Below are positions 8,097 to 16,323 of a stretch of 19,574 nucleotides of DNA, one piece after another. Source of the stretch: Candidatus Doudnabacteria bacterium Gr01-1014_77 (GTDB taxonomy: Bacteria > Patescibacteriota > Doudnabacteria > UBA920 > VMFF01); the NCBI GenBank assembly GCA_007375915.1, contig VMFF01000003.1, positions 1 through 19,574 on the forward strand, written 5' to 3'. A program made the position numbers and the translations under genes. Numbering within the stretch: the stretch's first letter is position 1; every line of letters begins with the position of its first letter. The notes beneath the pieces were generated by a model. It saw only the letters and a program-made list of their open reading frames with translations, was not told where the DNA came from and did not search any database.

Positions 8097-9122
8097 CTAT
8101 GATCTATCCCTTAGGGTATCCCACTCCTCGATTATTACTTGTATTACTGCAACTACTGGAACTGCGAGTAAAATACCAAATATCCCAGCAAGCTTAAACC
8201 CTATTAATATTGCAACTAAAATAACTAGTGGAGAAACACCAACTGTTTTCTGCATAATCTTTGGAACCAAGACATACCCTTCTATCTTTGAAAGAACAAT
8301 GTACATGATCATAACTACAACTGCCAAGGTTGGGCTTTGCAAGAAAGCAAAGAAGATTGCAGGAATAGCTGCTACGAAAGGACCAATGTATGGGATCAAT
8401 TCAAAGAAACCGCTTAAAATTGCAAGCACTAAAGCATACTTAATACCTAAAACTGTTAATGCAATGAAAGTAATTGCAAATATGATTGCAGAAACTATGA
8501 TCTGACCAATCATCCAAAGACCAATTTTCTTTTGAATTCTTGTAACTATGTGTAAAATTTTTGGCTGGCTTTCTTTTGGCACTAGTGTGTACACAAAATT
8601 CTTCATTCCGTTCTTTTCTGCAAGCAAATAGAAAGAAACAACCAAGACTGTGACAATTTCAATGAAACCATTAAACACTCCAAGCGTTCTGCTGAAAAAG
8701 TTTTCTGAAAGATCATTAAACTGGTTTGCAAGAGACTGAACATTCTTACTGACAATTTCTGTTAAATTAAATTCGCTCAAGAAACTTCCTGGCCCTATCT
8801 TGCTTGAAATTTCACTTGCAAGAAAATCATTGTTAGTAACCTGCTGGAATTGTTGTATGACAGGAGGGGTTACCAAAAAACCAATGAGGACTACAAAAGC
8901 AAGAGCTACAATATATACAGCTACAACGCTTACGCTTCTAGGAATTCGCCATTGCAAAAGCATTTCAACCAAAGGCTCAAGAGCAGATGCAAGAGTTATG
9001 GAAATTAAAAGCAAGATCAGTATATCTTTTATGGTCCATGCAAAAAACAAGATCAGACCAAGAATCGTGATCTTAACAAGTGTTGATGTAGCTACGCTAA
9101 TATCTGTTTCTCTGTTAAACAT
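8097..9122 (-). CDS. AI-2E transporter family (PerM/YdiK-like) membrane protein
   Basis: A polytopic membrane protein of 341 residues with about seven or eight hydrophobic segments. The N-terminal pair is at about 15-45 and 60-85; a soluble stretch of about 70 residues follows, then a hydrophobic second half. The family signature near residues 240-255 reads FFELIPYIGPFVAAIPA, and the C terminus shows the usual GIFGILLAVPVVAVI. Members have been proposed to export autoinducer-2 or other small molecules or to act as Na+/H+ antiporters, so the substrate cannot be assigned here. It is tightly packed between nfo (7 nt) and metG (1 nt), which says it is co-expressed but not what it carries. Confidence 0.9.
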   Translation of the reverse strand: MFNRETDISVATSTLVKITILGLILFFAWTIKDILILLLISITLASALEPLVEMLLQWRIPRSVSVVAVYIVALAFVVLIGFLVTPPVIQQFQQVTNNDFLASEISSKIGPGSFLSEFNLTEIVSKNVQSLANQFNDLSENFFSRTLGVFNGFIEIVTVLVVSFYLLAEKNGMKNFVYTLVPKESQPKILHIVTRIQKKIGLWMIGQIIVSAIIFAITFIALTVLGIKYALVLAILSGFFELIPYIGPFVAAIPAIFFAFLQSPTLAVVVMIMYIVLSKIEGYVLVPKIMQKTVGVSPLVILVAILIGFKLAGIFGILLAVPVVAVIQVIIEEWDTLRDRS

Positions 9123-9129
9123 CTCTAAA

Positions 9130-9987
9130 TTACAATCCCTTTTTAATCTTCTTTAAAAGCTGTATATCTGCCCTCACTTTATCATGTTCTGTCTCCAAAA
9201 TCAAAAGCTTTTGCTCTTTGGTTTTCTTTTCTAAACCCTTGAAAAATCTAAGAATTTCGGTAAATCCTTCTTTCCCTATCAAACCATCATCAATATGCTC
9301 ATGCCTGTCTTTATGGCTCCCAAGCTCAACCTTGGAATCATTGCAATGTGACATTCTTAAATACTTAAAACCAATCTTTTTTTCAAAGTCATCAAATGTT
9401 TGTTTCACCGTCCTTTTATCCCTTAAATCATATCCACTTGCAAAAGCATGTTGAGTATCAAAACAAATTCCCCCAAAGGTCTTGTATTTCTTTAATGCTT
9501 TAACTAGTTTTGCTAATTCTTCAAAACTGTCTCCAATTATTTCCCCTGCTCCTGCTGATATTTCAATAAGGAAAAGGGTTTTACCTTTGTAACCATCTAA
9601 AACCTTTTTTAACCCTTTTATGACCTGTTCTTCTCCCTTTTCTTTTCCTAGGTCTTTAAAGCTTCCTAAATGAACCATTAAATATGTTGCACCTAAAAGA
9701 CTTGATCTCTCTAGCTCTTCTCTAACAACAGAAACAGAACCATAGAATGTTCTGTTGTTTGCACTTCCAAAGTTTATGAAATATGGGGCATGAACAACAA
9801 ATTCTTTAAAGCCATATTTCTTCATTCTTGTTTTAAATTCTGCCAAGACTTCTTTTGTTAGTTCCTGTGCCTTGCCTCCTTGGGGAGAACGAGTGCATAT
9901 CTGAAAAGTTTCGCAACCTAATTCATGCGCGCGTTCTGGCGCATTTATTACTCCTCCGGCTATTGAAACATGACATCCGATTTTCAT
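9130..9987 (-). CDS. nfo: Deoxyribonuclease IV (AP endonuclease, Nfo family)
   Basis: Base-excision repair enzyme cleaving 5' to abasic sites. All nine trinuclear zinc ligands of the family can be matched: H66 (VVHAPYF), H106 (MVHLGSF), E142 (IEISAG), D177 and H180 (CFDTQHAF), H214 (MSHCND), D227 and H229 (KDRHEHI), and E265 (LILETEH). Length 285 equals that of the E. coli enzyme. The N-terminal GCHVSIAGG (4-12) is canonical. The ATG lies 2 nt after the M16 peptidase stop codon, with no Shine-Dalgarno. Confidence 0.97.
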   Translation of the reverse strand: MKIGCHVSIAGGVINAPERAHELGCETFQICTRSPQGGKAQELTKEVLAEFKTRMKKYGFKEFVVHAPYFINFGSANNRTFYGSVSVVREELERSSLLGATYLMVHLGSFKDLGKEKGEEQVIKGLKKVLDGYKGKTLFLIEISAGAGEIIGDSFEELAKLVKALKKYKTFGGICFDTQHAFASGYDLRDKRTVKQTFDDFEKKIGFKYLRMSHCNDSKVELGSHKDRHEHIDDGLIGKEGFTEILRFFKGLEKKTKEQKLLILETEHDKVRADIQLLKKIKKGL

Positions 9988-9989
9988 GG

Positions 9990-11258
9990 CTATATCTTTA
10001 ATTCTTTTTCAAAAGAAGCTCTTTCTTTGAACGGTCCGATTATTGCAAGGCTCATATTTTTGTCTTGAAATATTTCTTTTGCAATGTTATGTATGTCTTT
10101 TAATGTAACAGCTTCAACCTCAGCTAAAAAACTATCAATACTTTTTAACTTGTTTATGAAAGCAAAATGATCCATGAACCAATCAAGATTTCTGTGTCTA
10201 TTTTCAAAAGCAAGAGCAATTTTACCGCGAACAAAATCCTTTGCTCGCTTTAACTCTTTATTGGTTATTGAATTACCTTTAACGTTTTTAAGCTGTTTTA
10301 ATATCTCTGTTAGCGCTTGTTGTGTTTTTTCAACCTGAAGTCCTGCATGGATAGTGAAGTTCCCTGTGTCATGATATGGGGCGTTTGATGCTGAAATATG
10401 ATATGCTAGCCCTCTTTTTTCTCGTATTTCAACGAATAGTCTGGAGCTCATGTTACCTCCTAAGACATTGGCTAGAAGCATTGTTGCTGCGTTTTTCTTT
10501 GAAGCATGGTCAAAGGTTTTAAAACCTAGAGCAAGGTGTGCTTGCTGTGTGTCTTTATGGATAACCGTGAGATTTGGGTTTTTCTGTGTTTTTTCTTTAT
10601 GTTTGTGTTTCGGAGCTTTTTTATTTTTTAACTTACCCCATGTTTGTTCAATTTTCTTTATAGCTTGCTTTGTATCAAAGTTTCCAGAAATACCTAAGAT
10701 TATATTTGAAGGCTGATAGAAAGTACCTTTGTATTTTAAAACCTTTGAGCGATTCATTTTTTGGATGCTTTGTCTGGTTCCTAAGATATCCCAGCCAAGT
10801 GTTGAGTCTGGCCACATTATTCTTTCTAAATGATTTTCTACCTGACTTGCGGGTATGTCCTCGTACTGGTTTATTTCTTCTATGATTACTCCCTTTTCTT
10901 TATTTAATTCCTGCTCTTTGAAGAGTGGGTTTAAAACCATATCTGAAAGAACATCAAAGATTAAATCAAAGTGATGTTTTTCCGCCTTTATATAGAACTC
11001 GGTTGCTTCTTTGGATGTTGATGCATTAAAGTCTCCACCAATTGCATCTACGATCTGTGAAATATCTGTTGGCTTTGGATATTTTTTGCTTCCTTTGAAA
11101 AAAACATGTTCTAAGAAATGTGATATTCCGGTTACTTCTTTTGTTTCGTACCTGCTGCCTACTTTAACAAGTATTGTAAAAAGCACTGACTTGGAGTCAG
11201 GCAAATTTACTAAAAGAACATTTAAACCGTTTTTTAAAGTTTTGTGTGTTAATAACAT
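9990..11258 (-). CDS. M16 family zinc metallopeptidase (processing-peptidase-like)
   Basis: Clan ME peptidase with the inverted zinc motif HFLEH (47-51; H47 and H51 bind zinc, E50 catalytic). The distal glutamate ligand is E127 or E128 in the segment KGVIIEEI, at the expected spacing of about 76 residues. The second half is the non-catalytic M16 domain with the typical SSRLFVEIREKRGLAYH. At 422 residues it is a one-chain M16B protein, like the YmxG/PqqL-type or mitochondrial-processing-peptidase-like subunits, and should cleave short or unstructured peptides. No signal peptide is visible, so a cytoplasmic location is likely. Its ATG overlaps the glyS stop codon by one base (TAATG), which implies translational coupling. 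The physiological substrate is unknown. Confidence 0.95.
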   Translation of the reverse strand: MLLTHKTLKNGLNVLLVNLPDSKSVLFTILVKVGSRYETKEVTGISHFLEHVFFKGSKKYPKPTDISQIVDAIGGDFNASTSKEATEFYIKAEKHHFDLIFDVLSDMVLNPLFKEQELNKEKGVIIEEINQYEDIPASQVENHLERIMWPDSTLGWDILGTRQSIQKMNRSKVLKYKGTFYQPSNIILGISGNFDTKQAIKKIEQTWGKLKNKKAPKHKHKEKTQKNPNLTVIHKDTQQAHLALGFKTFDHASKKNAATMLLANVLGGNMSSRLFVEIREKRGLAYHISASNAPYHDTGNFTIHAGLQVEKTQQALTEILKQLKNVKGNSITNKELKRAKDFVRGKIALAFENRHRNLDWFMDHFAFINKLKSIDSFLAEVEAVTLKDIHNIAKEIFQDKNMSLAIIGPFKERASFEKELKI

Positions 11259-12589
11259 TAATCTTCAAATCTTTCTTTAAAGTATTTTTCTAAATCATCA
11301 ATTGAAACTCTTTCTTGGGTCATTGTGTCTCTGTCTCTAACAGTAACTTTTTTGTCTTCTAAGGAATCAAAGTCATATGTAACGCAATACGGGGTACCAA
11401 TTTCATCTTGTCTTCTGTATCTCTTTCCAATTGAACCAGTCTCATCATATTGAACATACCAGTATTTTCTAAGTTTATTTGCAAGATCTTTTGCTGGTAT
11501 TGAAACTTCGTCTTTTTTAGAAAGCGGCAAAACAGCGACTTTAACAGGAGCAATTTTCTTATCTATCTTTAAAACAACTTCACTCTCTTTTATGGCTTCT
11601 GTTGTTGTAGAACGTCCACCCTCAATTTCGGTATATGCAGAAAGCAAAACTGCAAGCACGGTTCGATCTACTCCAAAAGTTGGCTCAACGACGTGTGGTA
11701 AAAACTTTTCTCCTGTTTCTGGATCTCTGTATTCAAGGTCTTGTTTAGAAACATTTTGATGTTGAGTCAAATCGTGGTTTGATCTGTAAGCAATACCATA
11801 GAGTTCTTTTTGTCCGAATGGATAATCAAACTCAATATCAACAGTTCGTTTTGAATAATGGGCGCGATCGCCGTCTCCAATATCAACATAGTGTAATTTT
11901 GATGAATCTACTCCAATATCAGAAAGCCATGATTTCATTTGCTCTAACCAATATTCAAAATATTTCTCCCAATCTTTTTCATGGACGAAATATTCAATTT
12001 CCATCTGTTCAAATTCGCGAGTTCTAAATATGAAGTTTCCTGGAGTTATTTCATTTCTGAAAGCTTTTCCTGTTTGAGCTATACCAAAAGGAATTCTTTG
12101 TCTTGATGTTTCAACAACTTGAGGAAAATCTACAAACATCGCTTGTGCTGTTTCAGGTCTAAAGTAAACAATGTTAGCCTCTTCTTCTGCAGGACCCATG
12201 AATGTTTTGAACATCAGGTTAAATTCTTTTGCTGCAGTGAATTCTGTTCCTTTGCAGTTAGGGCATTTCTCCTGATCAAAAGTGTCTGCTCTGAAACGAG
12301 TGTGGCATTTCTTGCATTCAATTAAAGGATCAGAAAAATTAGAGATGTGTCCGCTTGCTTGCCACACTTTTGGGTTCATCATTAGTGCCGCGTCTATACC
12401 AACCATATCATCTCTTTGTTGAACAAACTTTTTCCACCAAAGTTTCTTAATATTATTCTTTAACTCAACACCCAAAGGACCATAATCCCATGAGTTTGCC
12501 AAACCACCATAAATCTCGCTACCTGGGAAAATGAATCCACGGCGCTTACAAAGACTTACTAATTTTTCCATCATGTTGTTTTCGCTCAT
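11258..12589 (-). CDS. glyS: Glycyl-tRNA synthetase, single-chain (alpha2) type
   Basis: Class II synthetase charging tRNA-Gly, of the homodimeric type rather than the bacterial alpha2-beta2 GlyQ/GlyS type. Near the N terminus are LCKRRGFIFPGSEIYGG and WDYGPLG. A zinc-finger-like C92-C95...C109-C112 follows. Motif 2 is FRNEITPGNFIFRTREFEQ (177-195), motif 3 is PHVVEPTFGVDRT in the second third, and the anticodon-binding domain fills the C-terminal 110 residues. The 443-residue length is normal. It is the first gene of the eight-gene operon: a TGATATACT -10 box lies 10 nt upstream, and the tgt stop codon is 43 nt upstream. A candidate tRNA-Gly lies close by, beyond tgt. Confidence 0.97.
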   Translation of the reverse strand: MSENNMMEKLVSLCKRRGFIFPGSEIYGGLANSWDYGPLGVELKNNIKKLWWKKFVQQRDDMVGIDAALMMNPKVWQASGHISNFSDPLIECKKCHTRFRADTFDQEKCPNCKGTEFTAAKEFNLMFKTFMGPAEEEANIVYFRPETAQAMFVDFPQVVETSRQRIPFGIAQTGKAFRNEITPGNFIFRTREFEQMEIEYFVHEKDWEKYFEYWLEQMKSWLSDIGVDSSKLHYVDIGDGDRAHYSKRTVDIEFDYPFGQKELYGIAYRSNHDLTQHQNVSKQDLEYRDPETGEKFLPHVVEPTFGVDRTVLAVLLSAYTEIEGGRSTTTEAIKESEVVLKIDKKIAPVKVAVLPLSKKDEVSIPAKDLANKLRKYWYVQYDETGSIGKRYRRQDEIGTPYCVTYDFDSLEDKKVTVRDRDTMTQERVSIDDLEKYFKERFED

Positions 12590-12598
12590 ATATATGAA

Positions 12599-12607
12599 AG
12601 TATATCA
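12599..12607 (-). promoter_or_regulatory. Extended -10 promoter of the glyS operon, near-leaderless
   Basis: Minus strand TGATATACT with TATACT at 12599-12604. The glyS ATG starts 9 nt beyond it, leaving a predicted leader of only about 3 nt. No convincing -35 is present. It lies in the 42-nt gap after tgt, so glyS may be driven both from here and by readthrough from tgt. Confidence 0.45.
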
Positions 12608-12631
12608 AACATTAACCGACTCTTCTAGAAA

Positions 12632-13789
12632 CTACTCTTTAATCTCTTTGAAACCCTCTGCAAACTCATTAAAATACTCGTTTTCCAGTGCGTTTCGTAT
12701 TTTTTTCATTAAGTTTAAATAAAACTTAATATTGTGCATTGTTGCTAAACGGATTGAAAGAGGCTCGTCTGAAGCAAATAGATGGCGAATATATGCCCTT
12801 GTATGACTTAAACATCCATAACAATCACACTCGTTATCTACTGGAGTAAAGTCTTCTGCAAACTCTGCTTTACGTATATCTATGGTTTTGTAAGCTTCTC
12901 GCCCTTGTTGGTCTCTTGATGAAATGTATAGCTTTGCATGACGTGCTTCTCTTGTTGGAATAACACAATCAAAAGAATCACATCCCCTTAACACAGCCTG
13001 CACTATATCATATGGAGTTCCTACACCTAATAGGTGTCTTGGTTTTTCCTCTTCAAGATGTGGAATGGTCATATCAACAGCTTTAAGCATTTCATCTGTT
13101 GGCTCTCCAACAGCAACTCCACCAATTGCATAACCAGGAAAATCTAAAGCACGAATTTCTTTTGCACTTCTTTCTCTTAAGTCTGGAAAAGATGCTCCCT
13201 GAACTATTCCCCAAAGTTTTTGTCCTGGATTAACAGAATTCCCTGCTTCAGTTATTCTCTCAAATTCTTTTTTAGCACGTTCTGCCCAACGTGTTGTCTG
13301 TTCAATCGCTTGTTTTGTTCTTTCGTACTCAAAAGGAAAACCTGGAAAGTCATCAAGGATTAAAGCAATATCACTTCCTAGATTAGATTGTATCTGAATT
13401 GATTTTTCAGGAGAAAGAATTGCAGACTTTCCATCCATATCAAAACGAAAAAGCACTCCAGCTTCCATTACCTGACGCATTTTAGCAAGAGAAAAAACCT
13501 GGTATCCTCCGCTATCAGTAAATATTGCGTTTTTCCAATTCATAAACTTATGAAGACCACCTGCTTTTGCAATTAAAGCATCACCCGGCCTTTGCCAAAG
13601 GTGATATGTGTTTGCAAGAATCATGTCTGCGCCCCAAAACTTCAATTCTTCAGAAGTAATACTTTTAACAGTTCCTTTTGTTCCAATTGGGTTGAAATAT
13701 GGAGTTAAGACATCACCATGCGCGGTGTGTATAACGCCGAGTCTTGCTTTTGAATTTGGATCTTTTTTTAAAATCTCAAAGTATTCCAC
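12632..13789 (-). CDS. tgt: tRNA-guanine transglycosylase (queuine/preQ1 tRNA-ribosyltransferase)
   Basis: Exchanges G34 of GUN-anticodon tRNAs for preQ1 or queuine. Active-site D92 is in FTDSGGYQVFSL and the nucleophile aligned with Z. mobilis D280 is D274 (FDCVIPTR). The substrate pocket has GGVAVGE (223-229), and zinc ligands C321, C323, C326 and H352 sit in CDCYGC and TMHNI. Aligning by these anchors, the pocket residue equivalent to Z. mobilis C158 is F148 (LDDFPGF), which is unusual. The start codon is GTG at 13787-13789: an in-frame TAG lies four codons upstream, and no ATG occurs before residue 56. It is divergent from the tRNA-Gly-like gene across 45 nt. Whether the cell makes or salvages the base cannot be told from the window. 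Confidence 0.96.
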   Translation of the reverse strand: MEYFEILKKDPNSKARLGVIHTAHGDVLTPYFNPIGTKGTVKSITSEELKFWGADMILANTYHLWQRPGDALIAKAGGLHKFMNWKNAIFTDSGGYQVFSLAKMRQVMEAGVLFRFDMDGKSAILSPEKSIQIQSNLGSDIALILDDFPGFPFEYERTKQAIEQTTRWAERAKKEFERITEAGNSVNPGQKLWGIVQGASFPDLRERSAKEIRALDFPGYAIGGVAVGEPTDEMLKAVDMTIPHLEEEKPRHLLGVGTPYDIVQAVLRGCDSFDCVIPTREARHAKLYISSRDQQGREAYKTIDIRKAEFAEDFTPVDNECDCYGCLSHTRAYIRHLFASDEPLSIRLATMHNIKFYLNLMKKIRNALENEYFNEFAEGFKEIKE

Positions 13790-13834
13790 AGATTTAATCT
13801 ATATTTAATTTCAATGTGTTAATGTCATTTGCAT

Positions 13835-13908
13835 GGGCCCGTGACTAATGGTAGTCAGCGCGTCTTGCCAGTCACGCTAAGCCGGTTCGATTCCGGTCGG
13901 GTCCACCA
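13835..13908 (+). tRNA. tRNA-Gly-like gene (GCC), aberrant anticodon arm
   Basis: Acceptor stem GGGCCCG (13835-13841) pairs with CGGGTCC (13898-13904, one G-U). Discriminator A and encoded CCA follow (13905-13908). The T arm is perfect (GCCGG/CCGGT around TTCGATT), and a D arm GACT/AGTC encloses a loop with GG. The anticodon GCC (13867-13869) sits in a TTGCCA context as in glycine tRNAs. The anticodon stem is poor: GCG/CGC pairs (13858-13860 with 13875-13877), then C-A mismatch, G-C, T-T mismatch and C-G, so a standard 5-bp stem with a 7-nt loop cannot be drawn. Position 9 also appears to be lost to the D stem. Total length (74 with CCA) is normal. It could be a divergent but functional tRNA or a decayed copy. 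Confidence 0.7.
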
Positions 13909-13943
13909 TTGATATTTTTTTGAAAATAATATATTATATTATC

Positions 13944-13959
13944 GACTGGCAAGACACGC
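13944..13959 (-). repeat. Inverted partial copy of the tRNA-Gly anticodon arm
   Basis: Read on the minus strand these 16 bases match 13858-13873 of the tRNA-like gene at 15 of 16 positions. The one difference (GCGT for GCGC) would restore pairing with the tRNA CACGC strand. The copies face each other across 70 nt, so a plus-strand transcript extending past the tRNA could pair its trailer with the anticodon arm. No acceptor or T arm accompanies this copy, so it is not a second tRNA. Confidence 0.75.
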
Positions 13960-13978
13960 ACCGGTTAAAACCGAAAAT

Positions 13979-14004
13979 TAAAGCCCCGAGAAATCGGGGC
14001 TTTA
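13979..14004 (-). terminator. Rho-independent terminator of pnp
   Basis: Perfect stem AAAGCCCCGA/TCGGGGCTTT around a GAAA/TTTC loop. On the minus strand it is followed by TTTAATTTTC, a moderate U-tract. It begins 2 nt after the pnp stop codon. It may also stop plus-strand transcription from the tRNA-Gly-like gene, though the plus-strand tract is weaker. Confidence 0.82.
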
Positions 14005-14005
14005 T

Positions 14006-16291
14006 CTATTTCTTAAAGAATCCTCTGAATCCTCTTCCACCCCGATCATTGTTCCCGTGTCCGTTTCTGAAATCTCTTCTTGGACCTCGATCTTCACTAG
14101 GAGCAACGCCTTGTCCTGGTTCTGCAGGTTTTGCGTATGGTTTATGTGTTAAGTTAATTCTTCCCTGATCATCAATCTCTTTAACCATGACTTTCAAAGG
14201 ATCACCAACCTTAACAACATCTTCAACTCTACCAACACGGTAGTTTGCAAGTTCTGAGATATGAACCAATCCTTCTTGTCCTGGAATTAATTCAACGAAT
14301 GCGCCAAAGTTCATTAGTCTAGTTACTTTACCGTCGAATTCTTCTCCAGCTTTTATCTCTCTTACAATGTTCTTAATAATACCGACTGCTTTTTCAGAAG
14401 CAGCAGCATCAGTTGATGTAACCATAACTAAACCACTGTCTTCAATATCAATCTTAACTCCAGTATCTGCAATGATTCCGTTAATTACTTTACCGCCAGA
14501 ACCAATGACTTCTCTAATCTTGTCAGGGTTAATCATGAAAGAAACAATTCTAGGAGCATAAGGGGAAAGGTCTGCTCTTGGTCCTTGGATTACTTCTTTC
14601 ATCTTGTTTAAGATGTGCAAGCGTCCTGGTTTTGCCTGTTGTAATGCTTGTGCAAGAATATCTTTTGTAATTCCTTTTACCTTAACATCCATTTGCATTG
14701 CAGTAATTCCGTTTTCATTTCCTGTAACTTTAAAATCCATGTGTCCGTTAAAGTCTTCAATTCCAGCAATGTCTGTTAAGACTTTAAACTTTCCTGTTTC
14801 TTCATCTAATACCAAGCCCATGGCAACCCCACCAATCATTTCTTTAATCTTCACACCAGCATCTAACAATGCAAGGGTTGATCCGCAAGTTGAAGCCATC
14901 GATGTTGAACCATTGGACATGATTGCTTCTGAAACCAAACGCATGGTGTATGGAAATTCGTCTTGTGAAGGAATCATTGGTTCCAAAGCACGCTCTGCTA
15001 AAGCACCGTGACCGATTTCTCTTCTTCCTGGTCCTCTCAAAGGAGCAACTTCACCAACAGAGTAACCTGGCATGTTGTAGTGGTGAATATATCTTTTTGC
15101 TGTTCCTTCTCCTGGATCTTCCATACCATCAAGCAACTGCTCATCACCTTTTGAACCAAGAGTCACTGTTGTTAAGACCTGAGTTTCTCCTCTGGTAAAC
15201 AAAGCAGAACCATGGGTACGAGGTAAAACCCCTACTTCACATGTTACTTGTCTTGTTTCATCTAACTTTCTTCCGTCAACACGACGCTCTTTTTCCAAGA
15301 TATTTTTCTGCATATACTTTTTCATGATCTTGTCTAAAGACGCCAAAACTTCTTTTTTAATCTGCCCTTCATCTAAACGTCCTAAAGCAGATTCAATTCC
15401 AGGAGCAATCTCTGTTTTAGTTGTAATGAGTGCTTTAGTGATTGTTTCAACAGCAGCATCCATCAAAGCATTCATCTTTGATTCTCTCTCTTCTTTGTTT
15501 GCAACATATATTGCAGCATCAAGCTTGTCTTCTGTTGCAAATGCTTTTACCTGCTCATAAATACCTTTGTTTAGTTCTATGATATCTACAACAGCTTTTT
15601 GCTGTCCTGCCATTTCCTTAAATTGGTTCTGAACCTTACAGATTTCAGCTAGATGTTTTTGAGCAAACTCTATTCCTGCAACAATGTCTTCTTCAGAAAC
15701 AAGCATTGCTCCTGCTTCTACCATTAAGACATGCTTTTCATTTCCAGAAACTATTAAATCCATCTGGGATTTCTTTAGAATTTCTCTGCTTGGGTTTAAG
15801 ACCATTTGCCCGTCTACTTTACCAACTCTAACAACACCGATTGGTCCATCAAAAGGAATATCGGAAATTGTTAAAGCAGCAGATGCTGCATTTGCAGAAA
15901 GCATGTCAGCTTCATGCACCCCGTCTATTGAAAGCACTGTTACAACAACCTGAACATCATTACGCATTCCATCAGGAAACAAAGGTCTAATAGATCGATC
16001 AATGACTCTTCCTGTTAAGATTGCTTCATCTGTTGCCCTACCTTCTCTCTTAACCCAACGGCTTCCTTTAATCTTTCCTGCAGCATAAAGACGCTCCTCG
16101 TAATCTACGAGCAACGGAAAGTAATCCATGCCTTCTCTTTTGCGACCCATTGTAGCTGTTGCTAGAACAACTGTATCACCTTGTCTGGCAAGAACAGATG
16201 CATTTGCCTGCATTGCCATTTTACCGGTTTCAAATGTCATCTCTGCTTGAGATTGATCACCAAACCCTACCGAAACTTTTTTAACGTCCAT
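14006..16291 (-). CDS. pnp: Polyribonucleotide nucleotidyltransferase (PNPase)
   Basis: Phosphorolytic 3'-5' exoribonuclease for mRNA turnover. Two RNase PH domains (about 1-215 and 325-535) are joined by a helical linker. Metal and catalytic residues aligned with E. coli D486, D492 and K494 are D513, D519 and K521 in EDFNGHMDFK. A KH domain with the GSGG loop (597-600) and an S1 domain (about 645-712, GAFVELIPGQEGLVHISEL) follow. The last 45 residues are a low-complexity RGG-type tail rich in G, R, N and D, probably disordered and RNA-binding. The start is an ATG with GGAGAG about 8 nt upstream, one of the clearer Shine-Dalgarno sites. It follows rpsO, the classic rpsO-pnp order, with a structured leader between them. 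Confidence 0.98.
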   Translation of the reverse strand: MDVKKVSVGFGDQSQAEMTFETGKMAMQANASVLARQGDTVVLATATMGRKREGMDYFPLLVDYEERLYAAGKIKGSRWVKREGRATDEAILTGRVIDRSIRPLFPDGMRNDVQVVVTVLSIDGVHEADMLSANAASAALTISDIPFDGPIGVVRVGKVDGQMVLNPSREILKKSQMDLIVSGNEKHVLMVEAGAMLVSEEDIVAGIEFAQKHLAEICKVQNQFKEMAGQQKAVVDIIELNKGIYEQVKAFATEDKLDAAIYVANKEERESKMNALMDAAVETITKALITTKTEIAPGIESALGRLDEGQIKKEVLASLDKIMKKYMQKNILEKERRVDGRKLDETRQVTCEVGVLPRTHGSALFTRGETQVLTTVTLGSKGDEQLLDGMEDPGEGTAKRYIHHYNMPGYSVGEVAPLRGPGRREIGHGALAERALEPMIPSQDEFPYTMRLVSEAIMSNGSTSMASTCGSTLALLDAGVKIKEMIGGVAMGLVLDEETGKFKVLTDIAGIEDFNGHMDFKVTGNENGITAMQMDVKVKGITKDILAQALQQAKPGRLHILNKMKEVIQGPRADLSPYAPRIVSFMINPDKIREVIGSGGKVINGIIADTGVKIDIEDSGLVMVTSTDAAASEKAVGIIKNIVREIKAGEEFDGKVTRLMNFGAFVELIPGQEGLVHISELANYRVGRVEDVVKVGDPLKVMVKEIDDQGRINLTHKPYAKPAEPGQGVAPSEDRGPRRDFRNGHGNNDRGGRGFRGFFKK

Positions 16292-16323
16292 ATTTTCTCT
16301 CTCCAGACGTCATTTGCAATCAT

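Noticed and set aside
12590..12631. T-box or other amino-acid riboswitch upstream of glyS, metG or leuS
   Set aside because: The gaps are only 1 to 42 nt, and glyS has a -10 box 10 nt from its ATG; there is no room for a T-box.
13835..13908. Intron-containing tRNA
   Set aside because: Total length is the normal 74 bases with CCA, so there is no room for an intron; the anomaly is in pairing, not length.
13944..13959. A second tRNA-Gly on the minus strand
   Set aside because: Only the anticodon-arm segment is present; no acceptor stem, D arm or T arm can be found around it.
14604..15011. Open frame on the plus strand, antisense to pnp (135 codons)
   Set aside because: It lies fully inside a well-supported pnp, has no family features and is cysteine/proline-odd; typical shadow of a GC-constrained coding strand. 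The same applies to the other antisense frames in glyA, leuS, metG, glyS and pnp.
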